Assembly: GCA_010645155.1 (NCBI GenBank)
Contig: CM021315.1
Span: forward strand, 5,743,695-5,807,694
From: Tigriopus japonicus
Lineage: Eukaryota; Arthropoda; Copepoda; Harpacticoida; Harpacticidae
Reading direction: 5' to 3'
Length of the DNA: 64,000 nucleotides
The notes beneath the pieces were generated by a model that saw only the letters and a program-made list of their open reading frames with translations, made no database searches and had not been told where the DNA came from. Below, in pieces: positions 12,611-24,793 of the stretch. Numbering within the stretch: the stretch's first letter is position 1; every line of letters starts with the position of its first letter. Made by a program: the position numbers and the translations under genes.

Positions 12611-15600
12611 CTTGATCCCGGAGACGACGAATCGTGGCTCTTTCTTTCACAAGACCAGGATGGAACGAGAGCAACGGATGATGGATGATCAGAGCGACAT
12701 CATTCATGGAAACACGAGCAAACACATCTACGTTCAAAACCGGCGAGGGAACCCTCGGTAAGGCTTGTCGTGGGTCGAGTTCGGGGTCGAAAAGCGGGTG
12801 AATCAACGCATTGACCGAGTTGTTTGCGAGAGGATTGCGTCTGAGGAAGAGGACTGAAGAGAAAAGAGGAATGACACGTCCTCCGAAAGTCTGATTTCTC
12901 TATCAAGTCACTCTAGCGTTGCCGGAGAGTTTGTGGCGCACGCTGCCACGAGAAGCTTGAAAGACTGCCATTCGATGGTTTTCTTGGTTTTCATTACTCT
13001 ATGCAAGAAGCACGGAAATCCTGGAGTGGGAGGCTTGCAATGAGAATTATGATTTCCAGCAGAAACGAACCATTTGCGTTCTTCTGCAAGTGAGACCTGG
13101 CTTGTATTGAGAAGAACATGCATTTCAAATTTCAGCCCAATCGAATGCCGGAGTGAAAAGTTATGCCTTCTCAAACTTATGTACTGAAGAGAGCATAGAA
13201 TGAATGAACTCGCCCTTTTGTGGTAAAACGATTTCCAGAAAAGGGTTTGTTCATTCATTCTCGGTAGGATTTGCACTGAACTTTGAGTGAGCGTAACTTT
13301 TGTCTCCCACGTTCGATTGAGCTGAAAATTGAAATACGCATTCTTGTCAACATATGCAAGGTCTCATTTGCAGAAGAACGTAATTGAATTGTTCTTACTG
13401 AAAATCATTATTCTCACTGCTAGCCTGCCACTCCATGATTCCAGTGCTTCTTGTTCTATGGAAAATAAAGCCGTATTCAGTCACTCTTTCAAAAAAGAAA
13501 TTGGTCTCGCTCTCTTTTGTATCGAAAATTTTGGCCGTACTTCCAGTATCTTCTATTCCCACTACCTTTTTGTACCTACCGTTTTTCCCTTAGTACCCTT
13601 CAAATAAAGCGTGGTGTCGAATGTGATCACTCGGGCTCGGATAAGTTTTTTTTTTGGTTTAAAGTTATAGTTTATAGCCCTGAAGTTGCAATACTTTGTG
13701 TTAAAAGTTGCACTCCATTCGACGAAAGCTGTTAAAAAGTTGCTATTATCTGGCCTAAAAATACCCACTTTTTGTTTCTATTCTGGGCGAAAATTTGTAG
13801 CTTTATGTTTGTCTTTTCTTTAAACTTTGGCTTCCTTAAGAACGCACTTTTGTTCTGCACAAATTAATTTATAGAAAAAAAATATGAAAACAAAATTCGT
13901 CCTAAAAAAGTACGTGTGAAATATGAATATCGAACAGATTACCGCAGAGTGTCAGTGATCGAGGCAAAAAAATGCCAAAGTTGTTGTTTGTTGCGAAATA
14001 ATGAAAAAGTTAATTTTTTGGGCAAGTTGCATTCAGCGACGAATCCGAGCCCTGGTCATTACATTCCGTGGAGCCAGTTTTAATAAAAGCGGCAATAAAA
14101 CTTGTCAATTAGCGTCGCTGAGTCATTCTCTGACGGCGAAGACGACGACGAGAAATGCAGATCCAAGACAGTGCTGCGAAAAGAGGCCAAGTGAAGGCAG
14201 AGGGAGTGGGTCAGAAGAAGTGCCGATCTGAGAATTTATTGCCTGCGTGGTCGGATGGGTCAAAAACCGGCCGGAGAGAGTCACGTATGAAGTTTTGGTA
14301 TATAATGGACGAATGCATCCGAATGGGAAGATTTTCTGGTCTGTGGCATAGGTTGAGAGAGATAATTGGAGCGATTATGCTTGAGAGTGGATTACAGATT
14401 GTGCAAAAGTCTTTGACCCGGGGTGAATTTCCAAGATGTTTGTTATATTTTTTGGACGTGGCAGAGATATTAATTTTGAGCTTAAATTCCATGAAAATAT
14501 GGACAAAGTTAGGGAGGAAAAACATAGATTGGATCACTATTATATCTTCCATTTTTCAGTTTTATTTGAATGTCCTCGGAACAGGTTGGCAGAATATTTT
14601 CATTCTTAATGCGAGTCAATCCTTTCTGTAAACACTTACCATTGCATGCAGAGCATGCGCTTAAAGTACGTTCAATAATTAAAAAGAAGCACTTAGAGGA
14701 TATTAACAACAACAGCACAATGCAAATTGATCTATTTGGCCGAGTACGTTTCAAACAACAGGCTAGCTTAACGACTAACCTACAAAAGCTCTGTAGACTA
14801 ACCCAGTTCAATGATACATACACTCAGGCCACGCATATCCTAACAACGTCGGATCATTTTGCGAAAGCCGGGGTTTCGCAAAAATCCCCAAAGTAAACTG
14901 ACCTTTTTTTCATATGTCCTGCTCTAAACCTGCAAGCCTGTTTTTACTCCAAGGGGTGCTCACTGTTCTCCAAATCGTCATTTGTAAGACGTCATGATGG
15001 ATCTTACACTTTCTTACTGAGTTTGTCATTTGGTGGTTTCTTTTGTCCTGAAAATGCAATTTTACCACTGATTCCAACCAAAAATCCAATCAAAACTTCG
15101 TTTAAAGGTTCAGCATTTTCCTTGGAAATTTTCAATGACTGCCAAATTTGGGGATTTATTATTTACAAGAATTCCTCTTCATAGCAAACTGTTCATTATA
15201 TTTTTGTATCTTTATTACTTTTACAATAAGCAAAATTCAAATCCATGTTCAGTGACAAGAAAAAAACATCATAAAAAATGTCAACTTGTGAATGTTAAAC
15301 ATTATGTGATAAATAACCCACGATTTAGGAATTTAATAAGCTATAAAGTCATGAAAAAATGGAATTGCACAAACCAGCTGGACGCAAAGAAAGAGAAAAT
15401 GTGCGATAACCAAAGGTTATCATTTGATCACCCTGTATGATTGTCTCAATTACTTTTAATTTCCACGCCACCTTGTACTGTCGTAACTCGTAACGCCATG
15501 CTCTTCCGACCGGGTCCCATCAAACTTATCATTGCCAAAGAACACATTCTCTTGTTGATTTAGAACGCTGTCTTTGATATTTTCATTTTTCATTTTTTAT

Positions 15601-15943
15601 AACATTTCAAATCCAAATTTGGAAAGTTAGGCTCGAAAACCACTCGAAATCTCAAATTTGCTCAATTAATGCTTTAATTGAAGCAAACCTTTAAAAAATA
15701 ACACATGTTTAATCAGTTGAGAAGATCGTAATTGATCAAGCACCTGCGCCTCCGTCAAATTCCTTGGTTGGTAAAAATATTCCCGTTGTCACGGATATTT
15801 TAAATCCAAATTTGGCGTTTCAGGATTGATTTATTTCCTTCCTTTCCACAAATCCTCCGAAATTTCTTTTTTCCCTAGCCCAGACAGCCCGAACTAACCC
15901 ACAAATAAAAGGAACATGTGGCCCTTCCTCGTTCGAACAACGC
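12611..15943. other. Intergenic region upstream of GALNT7
   Basis: The first few hundred bases upstream of the GALNT7 start are relatively GC-rich and probably hold its promoter and 5' UTR. Beyond that lie the fold-back repeat at 12999-13462 and AT-rich sequence. The frame at 14155-14631 (158 codons) shows no motif or splice context that I trust. Confidence 0.4.
12999..13462. repeat. Fold-back (inverted) repeat, copy B
   Basis: The arms are extended imperfect reverse complements. The left arm reads ATGCAAGAAGCACGGAAATC, then TGGAGTGGGAGGCT; the right arm, read on the minus strand, gives ACAAGAAGCACTGGAATCAT, then GGAGTGGCAGGCT. Homology runs to a loop near 13230-13255. The inner part matches copy A at 5408-5690, so this is a dispersed family able to form a long hairpin. 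Its ends and target duplication are not clear. Confidence 0.65.
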
Positions 15944-15951
15944 ACGTGCTC

Positions 15952-17979
15952 CAGGGCTGCCAGATGGCGGTTTGGCCCGCCAGATTTTGGTGTTTCTGGC
16001 GGTTTGAGGCCTCGTCTGGCGGCGAGAATTTTTATTTGGCGGGACGGAAAAATCTGGCGGTATTCTGGCGGTTTACGTTACAGTCTGGCGTTGGGAAATT
16101 TCTGTTTGGCGGGGAAGAACATTTTGACAAGTTTCTGGCGGTATTTAACTGAAAATCGTGAAATTTGGCGTATTTTCTTTGATTTGTAGGATTAGTAGAA
16201 ACACAGTAGTGTCACACTGTTCTAGCAGAATTCAGCATAACAGACCTAGAGCTCAAAGTTACAGCATTAGTTTCCAAAAATAATGTGACCATTTTTGGCC
16301 CATCTCTTTCGTTTTTCTCTTTTTAATGTTAACTCCTGCAACTTCAGATAAACAACCAAAAGTAGCGCTTATAATAATCATCACTTATACATCCTGATTT
16401 TAAAATTTTATAATTAATATAAGAGAGTGCTGGGCTGTTGAAACTAGTATTGGTAAGCTTAAAGATTTTAGCAAATAGAAGATGCTTTTCAAGCTGAAAA
16501 CGGGGCGAGCAAAATGCGCTAGATTGGAAAAAAACAATGTGCTGGCATTGTAAAAAAGGTGTGTTGGGATGAAAAAAATCAATGCTTGAATGGTAAACAA
16601 AGTGTATTGGAATGGCAAATCAATTTATTGCAGTGACAAACTCAAATGTCAAAGAAACTGAAGAGTTTTTAAGCAAAAACAAAAAATGTTAAAAAAATAC
16701 AATTTTGCGTTTCTGTTGGCTAAAACATGGCTAATGAAGTGCAAGAAATGCCAAAAAAATCAAACTTTGTAAATATATGGGTAAAAGGCCAAACAAATAA
16801 TACACAAAATTTCCAAATATTTCAACTACGTACAAAAGCACATTTTTAGGGTACGAAACCTTTCGAAAGTTTCACACTCATGATTATTAGCTTGAATATG
16901 ATGGTGGTTTGCTTTATTTTTTGTCTTTTTTGGTCTTAATGATAAACTCAAATTCAAAGTCTCTTTCTATCTAAATGAGAGCAAATGTGTGCGAACACCG
17001 TGTCTTATTAAACTGGATCAACCGGAAGGATGCTTGATAAGTTCAACTCAGCTATCTTTATTGATGAAAGGTTACTGCATGATATGTAGAGCGGCCGAAA
17101 ATATTTAATTTTCAAGGCCAAATATTTAAATGATATTTAAAGAAAAAACATCAAAATATTTAAGAAAATAATTAAAAAGCACCCAAATATTTAAAAAATA
17201 TTTAAATTTGTAGGTATTCAGGGGAAATAAATTGGTATTTTTAGAGCTTTTTCTGTATTCAAAATCCAAACTTTTGATGAAAATTTTGCAACGACGAAAA
17301 TGCAGGTAGACAAATCTTTGGCTGAAAACATTCATACAATGTAGTAAAAATCGGTTATTCTTGACAGTCTTTATTTTTACCCTAGATTTAATCAAAATGT
17401 TATTGGCCAAGATTTGGTTGAACATTCAACCCAGAGTTTCCCAAATTTTCTTTTGGTTGGAGCTGTGCTTTTCTTTTCTAGATTCAAATCCGTTAATGTA
17501 ATTTTCAAGGCCAAATCGACCAAATACTTCTTTCCCACGCAGAATACTTTCCCAATTTATTTGTTGACTATTCACCTCAAAAATTGGCTTAATAATAAAA
17601 AAAGGGAGACCTTGAAAATATTGTTATGGGAAGGTCAGATTGTTTGCCAATATTTCAAAAGATATGCGGAAATCATGATGATTCTTGATATAATTCAAAG
17701 AAACCAAGGGAATTTTCCTTTAGTTTTGGAAGAAAAAGCCCAAATATTTAAAAAATGCTCAATACGGTAAAATATTTAAATTAAATATTTATATATTTAA
17801 TGAAATATTTTCGGCCGCTCTAATGATATGTCTCCTCTAGAACAAATGCATAATGCAGGAACTGGAATCAGGCGTTATTCTGGCGGTTTTTTGAAAAAAA
17901 TCTGGCGGCGAATTTCGATATCTGGCGTTTTTGACAGGGTGATCTGGCGTTTTTGGTCTCCAATTACCTGGCAGCCCTG
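15952..17979. mobile_element. hAT-like non-autonomous element, 2.0 kb, with TGGCG subterminal repeats
   Basis: Terminal inverted repeats are CAGGGCTGCCAG at the left and CTGGCAGCCCTG at the right. They are flanked by a perfect 8-bp target duplication, ACGTGCTC, at 15944-15951 and 17980-17987. Both ends are packed with copies of TCTGGCG(G) over about 200 bp (left, 15965-16170) and 100 bp (right, 17870-17960), in the same orientation at both ends. The interior is AT-rich with no transposase frame. A second element is inserted at 17087-17822, so the host element is about 1.28 kb. It ends 80 bp before the SMYD5 start codon. Confidence 0.85.
17087..17822. mobile_element. hAT-like MITE, 736 bp, nested
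   Basis: Terminal inverted repeats are TAGAGCGGCCGAAAATATTT at the left and AAATATTTTCGGCCGCTCTA at the right. The target duplication ATGATATG is perfect (17079-17086 and 17823-17830). The interior carries many AAATATTTAA-type motifs concentrated near both ends. A 118-codon frame inside (17414-17770) has no transposase motif. It lies inside the element at 15952-17979 and is therefore the younger of the two. Confidence 0.85.
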
Positions 17980-18067
17980 ACGTGCTCTGTTCATTCAAAA
18001 ACAAGTGTAAAAGAAAACAAACATCAAGTACTCGTCCTCATTAAAGGAAACCCACCTGTGAAGCATC

Positions 18068-20242
18068 ATGGCCATGGCCGTGGCCCTGCCTCCGGGGATT
18101 GAAGTGCGTGAGATCAGCCATGATATTGGTCGAGGCCTTTTCGCTCAAAGGACGTTTGAGTGCGGTCAAGCTTTGTTCGAAGAATCTCCTTTGATCTCGG
18201 CCCAATTTTGTTGGAACGAAGCTTATGGGTACGCGTGTTGTCACTTGTGCATGACGCCTTTAGAGGATGCCCAAGAGAACATTCAACGATTGACCCGCAA
18301 TTCCAATTGGGTTGTCCCTCATCCCGAATGCAATCCTAATCGGTAAATCCAAGCCCATTTTTTTCATATTGGTTCTGTATTGACAAAACTGTCGAGTCGT
18401 TGCAAAAAATTACATTTTCAACAATGTAATTGACGAAATTTCAATTACAAATTACCATTTGCTTTACTACTTCTAACAAGTCACAAAGATTAATTTTTCA
18501 GATAGGCAACGAAATTTATTTTGACATCAATTTAATGCGCCAAGAAATCATTCATATCATACTTCACACCTTGAGCATAATCTCTTTTATCACTTAGCGC
18601 TGAATGCATTGAACGGCAATATGTACGTTCAAAATCTTTTGGTTGTGGTTAAGCCCTTGCTAATTAGAACCTTACAGTCAATTTAAATGTCTGGTTAGTC
18701 CGTGATACTGAAAAGTATTTACCATTTCTTTCCTAACAAATGTGTCATAGTGTAAATGGCATGTAATCGACATGTCATCAAAATCAATTTACTGTTCCTA
18801 AAGCTGTTATTGTAGTTTTTTTGAATTTTTGACGAATTAATTGAAATCAATTACAGTTTTCAAGTGTTGGACATAACTCTTATTATTTGATCTACCCACT
18901 TCCTACTTAAAAAACCAACATTATTATCTGTACATCATTGTCTTCAAGTTTGCACGGCAAATCCAAATATAAGTGTGAAATGTAAATCTTTCGATACATC
19001 TACAAATTGAAATGCATTAGATGCTAACTAATCCTTGAAAAACTATGGGACTGGGGGAAATATGGTAAACTGGTCCAATAAACCTGAGAGCAATTGTTTG
19101 AATCGTTGATGAGTTGGCCCCGTGCCCGGAAACTGCTTACTAGATTTCTTCATAAATTCTAAGATTTGAAAAAAAATTATCAGAATGGATCAAATTATAT
19201 TTCCTAATTAATATTAAGTGATTGATGTAGTATTTTGTCTCGAACTTGTTAATTTAGTTATTCGCGAACTTGCCGAACATTTTCATTACAGACTGTTGTT
19301 AATTTAGTTATTCGCGAACTTGCCGAACATTTTCATTACAGACTGGATGAACCCGTTCAATGTGCGGATTGCTTGGTCAAATTTTGTTCCACTGCATGCC
19401 AAGAACGAGCTTGGCACCTTTTCCATAAGACTTTGTGTCGAGGAGTGTCTGCCAGTGAAGCCAACGAATCCGATCCATGGTCCAAGTTACTCAATGATTG
19501 GCGAGGAATGCATTATCCCCCGGAGACAACCTCCATAACCCTCTTGACCCGGATTTTAGCTTCCATTATCCAATCCGCCCAACCGGATGTGCTCAAGGCG
19601 CAATATTTGTCTTTCATGCATGCCACAGTCAGTTCCGATGACAATATGGCCCATAAGATCTTGGGTGATGGTTTCAGCCTTCAATTGGAACACTTGCGCC
19701 AAGCTTTGGTACCGCTTTTTCCTCAACCGATAGTGGCCCAATTTCTGAGTCCCGAAGGATTCCGAACTTTATTCGCTTTGGTAGGGCGAAATGGCCAAGG
19801 TGTGGCAACGTCTCCATGGAGTCATTGGGTGAAAAATGTGGAAGCATTGGCCTTAAGTGAGTCTGAAAGAAGGGATGTCAATGCATTTATTGATGAGGTA
19901 TACCAGGCTTTGGATGAGGAATCCGGATCATTCTTGGACAATGAAGGCTCCGGATTGTTTTTGCTCCAAAGTTTGTGTAACCATAGTTGCGTGCCCAATG
20001 CTCAGATTGAGTTCCCGTTCAATAATCATGTTCTCATGGTTAAGGCCATTCGACCCATTCAACCGGGAGAAGAGATCTTGATCTCGTATTTGGATGATCA
20101 TCAATTGGAACGAAGCCGCCATTCCAGAAGAGCCATTTTAAGTGAAAATTATTTGTTTTCATGCTCGTGTCCCAAATGCCAGGCTCAAGCCGATGATCCG
20201 GATGAGACCAGTGAAGAAGAAATGTCTGAAGATGAACATTAA
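18068..20242 (+). CDS. SMYD5: SMYD5-like SET and MYND domain lysine methyltransferase
   Basis: Two exons, 18068-18342 and 19342-20242, join in phase to 391 aa (human SMYD5 is about 418). SMYD5 is reported to methylate lysine on histone H4 and on ribosomal protein. The split SET domain begins with DIGRGLFA near residue 24. It is interrupted by a cysteine-rich MYND-like zinc region that spans the intron (CCHLC, then CADC, CSTAC and HKTLC). It resumes with LCNHSCVPNA, the cofactor and catalytic motif, and GEEILISYLD, and ends with the post-SET CSCPKC. The acidic C-terminus (SEEEMSEDEH) is a trait of SMYD5 within the family. The start is the first Met of the open exon. The 3' acceptor of the single intron lies in a perfect 50-bp tandem duplication (19246-19345), and a hAT-like element ends just upstream. 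Confidence 0.92.
19246..19345 (+). repeat. Perfect 50-bp tandem duplication over a splice acceptor
   Basis: Positions 19246-19295 and 19296-19345 are identical 50-mers. Each ends in the acceptor context TTTTCATTACAG followed by ACTG. The second copy supplies the acceptor that keeps the SMYD5 frame (AG at 19340-19341). The first copy offers an identical upstream acceptor (AG at 19290-19291), whose use would add 50 nt and shift the frame. Confidence 0.95.
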
Positions 20243-21068
20243 TGGGTTTATTAATTATACGTTGTTCACGTTAAATGCCTTCCTAATTCATTGATACGGG
20301 TTGTAAAAGAAGATTTAAGTTGAAAACCGTTTTAAAGTTTTTTGTCGAAGTAGTCCAAAAAGTGTAAAATTTGCTTTTTTAGTCTATTCTGTAGAAAATG
20401 TGAAAAAGTTGTGTACTACTAAAATAAGAGAGATAAAAAGCGGTAGAAGCACTTCTTAGAAAAAAAAAACATTTTCCTCATTTTTCTACATTTTAAGGAT
20501 CGATTGAAATTTGAACTCAATAAGAACACTTGAAAATTGGTCCAAGTAATGACGCAAATACTATAATATGAATATTATTCAAAAATATATATAAATATAT
20601 GCACAAAGATGGATCAAGCCAAGATTACTTTCAAAATACACCTTGGGGTCCAATCAGAACAATGAAAATTCAAGGGGAACAATATCCGTTTTAGATTACA
20701 ATGGTCCCTGTATATACTACAAACATAATAAAATGGAACACCAATTCGTAGCCTCTGTAGTCAATGAATGATTTTTACTATCTCTCGAACAGTTTCATAA
20801 ATCCGGATTTTCAAGCTATCTATAAAGAACTGATTACGTGGATGTGATATCCGTCACGCTGGCTCAAAAAGAAGTTCCAGCAGTACTACTGTATGTACTG
20901 TTAGTACCGTTCGTACATATGAACCCCCATGAAGTCAAGTACTACCTACATTCATAAACACGAGAAGGACCTGTAGCTACATAGATGGCATGTTTGCTAC
21001 ACTTTAGGTTATCTCTCAGACTTCATTGGAAGTAAACCTGTTCTCGCAAAGCTTTCTTAGCTGACGCG
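20243..21068. other. Intergenic region between SMYD5 and the acyl-CoA ligase
   Basis: AT-rich sequence holding the SMYD5 3' UTR and the upstream region of the ligase. Just before the ligase ATG there is a splice-acceptor-like string, GCTTTCTTAG, ending at 21060. No other gene or bounded repeat was seen. Confidence 0.5.
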
Positions 21069-23243
21069 ATGTTGATAACTACTAAAACCGCGTTTAAATA
21101 TGGCCGAAACTATCATAAAGCTCTAAGGCCTTGGCTTCAAATCCAACAGTCTGGTAAACAACGTTATCTAAGCGTCTCCGGATTCAACAATGGTATCGTC
21201 AAATCCGATTACGACGATGTGCCTCTTTCCCAAAAGAATCTATTCCATTTCATGTGGGAGAACCACTCCAAGTACTACAACAAAATTGCTTTGGTAAGTC
21301 GTTTCTTGATTGATGACCAAGAAAATATATGAATCTTGCTTCTTTTTATCAGGTGGATGGTGTCACCGATGATCAATTGAACTACGATGAGGCATATAGA
21401 AAGTCCAAGAACTTCTCCTTAAGGCTCCAATCTTTGGGAGCTTTGAAAGGAGATGTTATGGCTCTCTTTTTGCCCAATTGTGTGGAATATCCATTGGTTT
21501 TTGCGGCTGGCTCGGGAGTGGGCGTGACAATCACCACGCTTAATCCTATCTACACGCCCCATGAGATCGGCAAACAATTGGAAATGTCCAAAGCTTGTTG
21601 GGCGGTAACCACCAAGGCTCTCTTGCCCGTTTTGGAGGCTGCTCTGGAAAAAGTGGGTCCAGTGGATTTCCAATGGAAAGAGCGGATTTTTATCGTTGGA
21701 GGTATGGAGTCAACCTGTCAATCATTGACAAGCAATCAAAGTGAATTTATGAGAGTTTCTTTGTAGAAAAGGTGCCTGGATATCATTCCATAACCGAGAT
21801 GTTGGAGACTGATTTGGTTGGTGAGCCCGACGTTGAAGTGAATGTACATGAGGATATCTGTGTGTTGCCGTATTCCTCGGGCACAACTGGTGTTCCTAAG
21901 GGTGTCATGCTAACGCATCACAATATTGTGGGAAATGTGTGTCAACAAGTACTCGGGCATAAAGACATATCAACCATTACACCACTTAAAGGTACAGTAG
22001 TGCGGATTCCGTAAAATTTGTGCATGATTTTGTACTGGAAATTATCTTCCAGAAAATGATCGCCAACATGTGACCATTTGTGTCCTTCCTATGTACCATG
22101 TGTACGCCATGAATGTGACCATGATTCCAATGCTTTATTGTGGAGGCAAGTTGGTGGTCTTGCCCAAATTCGAGCCCAAAGTGTTCATTGAAGCCTTGGA
22201 CAAATACCAGGTAAAAAGGGGTTTCTTTAGTCTTTGTCACTGGATAGGTCTGATTTAAATGGTTGTAGCCCACGTTCCTTCATCTTGCCCCTCCTTTGGT
22301 GTCATTTTGTGCCACTCATCCCGATATCAAACCTCATCATTTGGAAGCTTTGGAACATGTCGTTGTGGCTGCGGCTCCATCTGGTCCTGCTTTGATCAAG
22401 AAGTTCAAAAACTTGGCACCACCCAAGGTCGTTTATCGAGAAGGTTAGAATGAATTTTCAATTTCTTTTCGCTTGAGTTTCATGTTGAATGTATTTTAGC
22501 TTGGGGAATGACCGAGACATCCCCGATTGTCATGATGACTTCGCTGACTGATGAGGTGAATGGTTCCTGCGGAAAATTAGTTCCCAACACCATTGCCAAA
22601 GTAGTTGATTTGAATACTGGTGAACCTTTGGGACCCCATGAGCGAGGCGAACTTTGTGCCAAAGGTCCTCAGATTATGAAAGGTTACCTTGACAATCCTG
22701 ATGCTACCTCATCAACCATCAAGGATGGATGGGTCCACAGTGGAGACATAGCCATTTACGACGAACAAGGTCGATTTGCCATTGTTGACCGACTGAAAGA
22801 GCTTATCAAAGTCAAGGGGTTCCAGGCATGGCATTAGAAATTGCTCAAAAACTCAACCTGGGTTCTTATATATTTGTTTTCTTTCAGGTTCCTCCCGCGG
22901 AATTGGAGGATCTGATCCGCGGTCATGAGAAGGTTCTTGACGTGGCTGTGATCGGAGTCCCTCACGAGAAGTAATTGGATTAAAAATAAAGGATTTTCGA
23001 CAATTAATGAAATTTAAATGTCATTCCATTAGATTTGGCGAAGCTCCTCGTGCATACGTGGTGCCTCAAGCTGGAGAGGAATTGACCAAGGAGGAGGTTT
23101 TTGCCTACGTCAAAGACAATGCTGCCGCTTACAAGCAACTAGTTGGTGGTATAAAAATGTTGGACCACATCCCAAGATCAGCGGCTGGCAAAATTTTAAG
23201 GAAAGATCTCTTGGCCGCGTACCTCAAGGAACAAGAACAATGA
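21069..23243 (+). CDS. Luciferase/4-coumarate-CoA-ligase-like acyl-CoA synthetase
   Basis: Eight exons (21069-21293, 21353-21701, 21767-21991, 22053-22210, 22269-22443, 22500-22825, 22888-22970, 23033-23243) give 583 aa in one frame. The enzyme should activate a carboxylic acid with ATP to an acyl-adenylate and then form the CoA thioester. The ANL-family motifs are present in order: the ATP-binding loop [10 protein letters not shown] (about 228-237), the YGMTE-type motif as AWGMTETSP (from 378), [32 protein letters not shown] hinge, and the C-terminal [13 protein letters not shown] with the catalytic lysine. The first 25 residues are basic and hydroxylated, suggesting a mitochondrial presequence. 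The C-terminus (KEQEQ) is not a peroxisomal SKL signal. Intron 6 starts with GC rather than GT. A poly(A) signal AATAAA lies at 23245-23250. The substrate cannot be read from sequence. Confidence 0.9.
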
Positions 23244-23283
23244 CAATAAATGCTCAGGAAGTTTTGTTTAAACATGAGTTTTC

Positions 23284-24023
23284 TTAGATATTATTATCGG
23301 GCGCAGTGCTTGGAATGGATGAAGACGATAAGGATAGATCTAATGGTTCCTTTTGTGGAGTGGGCGAGTATCGTTGCTTGATGTTGAGCAAATCTGCCAT
23401 CTCTGGATTCGAAGCTGCATATTTTTGACATAGTTGAGTTGACCTCTTTTGAAAAGCGCGTTGAGTTTGAAGCTCTTTCTCTAAAGAAATCAATCTTTCT
23501 TCGTAACGTTTCTTCTGTAAGGCCATTCGAGCTCTCGAGTTTCTTTTATTCTTTCTACGAAACAAAATCAATATCAACAGATTTTTTCGCACTTTAAAAC
23601 CCAACTACACATTGAGAGAAGAAAAACTTACGCATGTGCTAAAGTTCTGTGATATTTCTTGAGGGTCGTGATGTCATTCTTAGAGATCAGTTTCTTATGG
23701 AGAGCATGTTCCAATTCTGGCTCCAAAGCCTTCCACGTTTTTTCCACCAAAAATTCATCGGTCCACTTGAGTCTTTGCATCGCAATGGGCGAATTCACCC
23801 GCGGCTGTATTAAAAAAGTGCTAATGATTTTCCTCGGATATGTGTAGTAAATAGTTCATATCAGTACTACCTTTTCCCTGAAGGCCAATGGTTGGCGGGG
23901 CTGAATTCGAAGGGATGCTTCAAACTGTTTATTATGTTCTTCAGCCAAGGTAGTTGAACATTGCTCATTATTTCCACACACTAGATTCACTCTTATATCC
24001 TTAAGTCGAGATAATTGTTCCAT
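23284..24023 (-). CDS. Uncharacterised basic coiled-coil protein, 198 aa
   Basis: Exons 24023-23871, 23804-23632 and 23554-23284 join in phase (597 nt). I do not recognise the family. The middle (about residues 65-105) is rich in Lys and Glu. The segment starting KNKRNSRARMALQKKRYEER (about 110-155) is a basic stretch running into a heptad-like helix. It recalls a bZIP-type basic region plus coiled coil, although the conserved N-x7-R spacing of bZIP is not evident. The C-terminus is Ser-rich (LDLSLSSSS). The gene is convergent with the acyl-CoA ligase, and the two stop codons are only 40 bp apart, so their 3' UTRs probably overlap. Confidence 0.65.
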
Positions 24024-24785
24024 GATGAGTCAAGAAAACCACATCAAGTTTCAGTTCTTTCAGCTTTGTGCCCGTTTTTGCCACATACCCATCCTTTGTT
24101 GCATGTGTTCTGTGGTGACAAGGGAGGCTTTGTTTTGGCATGTTGGCCTGCTGATTTTAGTTCAAGAAACTGCCGCCAGAGGACAAACTATGAAGCCCAA
24201 GTTGTAGGACATGTAAGAATTCTCGATTTTAATCTATCTTAGTGCACTATAACAAAATTTAAAAATCAACTTAAATTTTATGAAAGTGCTCTATGATAAC
24301 TCTTTCTCTCCCGGACTGTCTAAAATATTGGTGAAATCTATTTTTTCGTTCATTATTCGAAGGCCATTTTCGAACAGGATTCTCGAAGGACGAAATCGGA
24401 CTTGGGATGTACAGATAGATAACCATGAGACAAATTTACGTGGTCAAAAGCGACCCTTTAAATTGGCCTTGCACTTAAAACCAAGCAAAAAAATCAAATC
24501 CTACATTAATGATCACTTTTATCATTAACATTGAGGTTTTGGAGGTTTTTCCGAAATCAAGCTTGGGCCTTTTACTACCCCCTGACTCTTCCCAAATGAT
24601 AGAAATCTGAAGGAAGGTCAATTTCTAGATCAAGTTCCTTTCTTTATTCTCAAAGCCTAATTCCACCATGGACTTGGAAAAAAATATATATGTGAATCTA
24701 TCAAACCCAAATGGGAGGTAAATGTTGAAAGCAACAATAAAAAAGAATGACTGCTATTCCATGGTAGCTATGCCATGATATGAAT
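24024..24785. other. Intergenic, no gene seen
   Basis: Upstream region of the coiled-coil gene. Short frames only, with no supported exon. Confidence 0.4.
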
Positions 24786-24793
24786 CACATGAG

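Noticed and set aside
14155..14631. 158-codon plus-strand frame
   Set aside because: No recognisable motif, low-complexity start, and overlapping minus-strand frames of similar length. Nothing links it to flanking exons.
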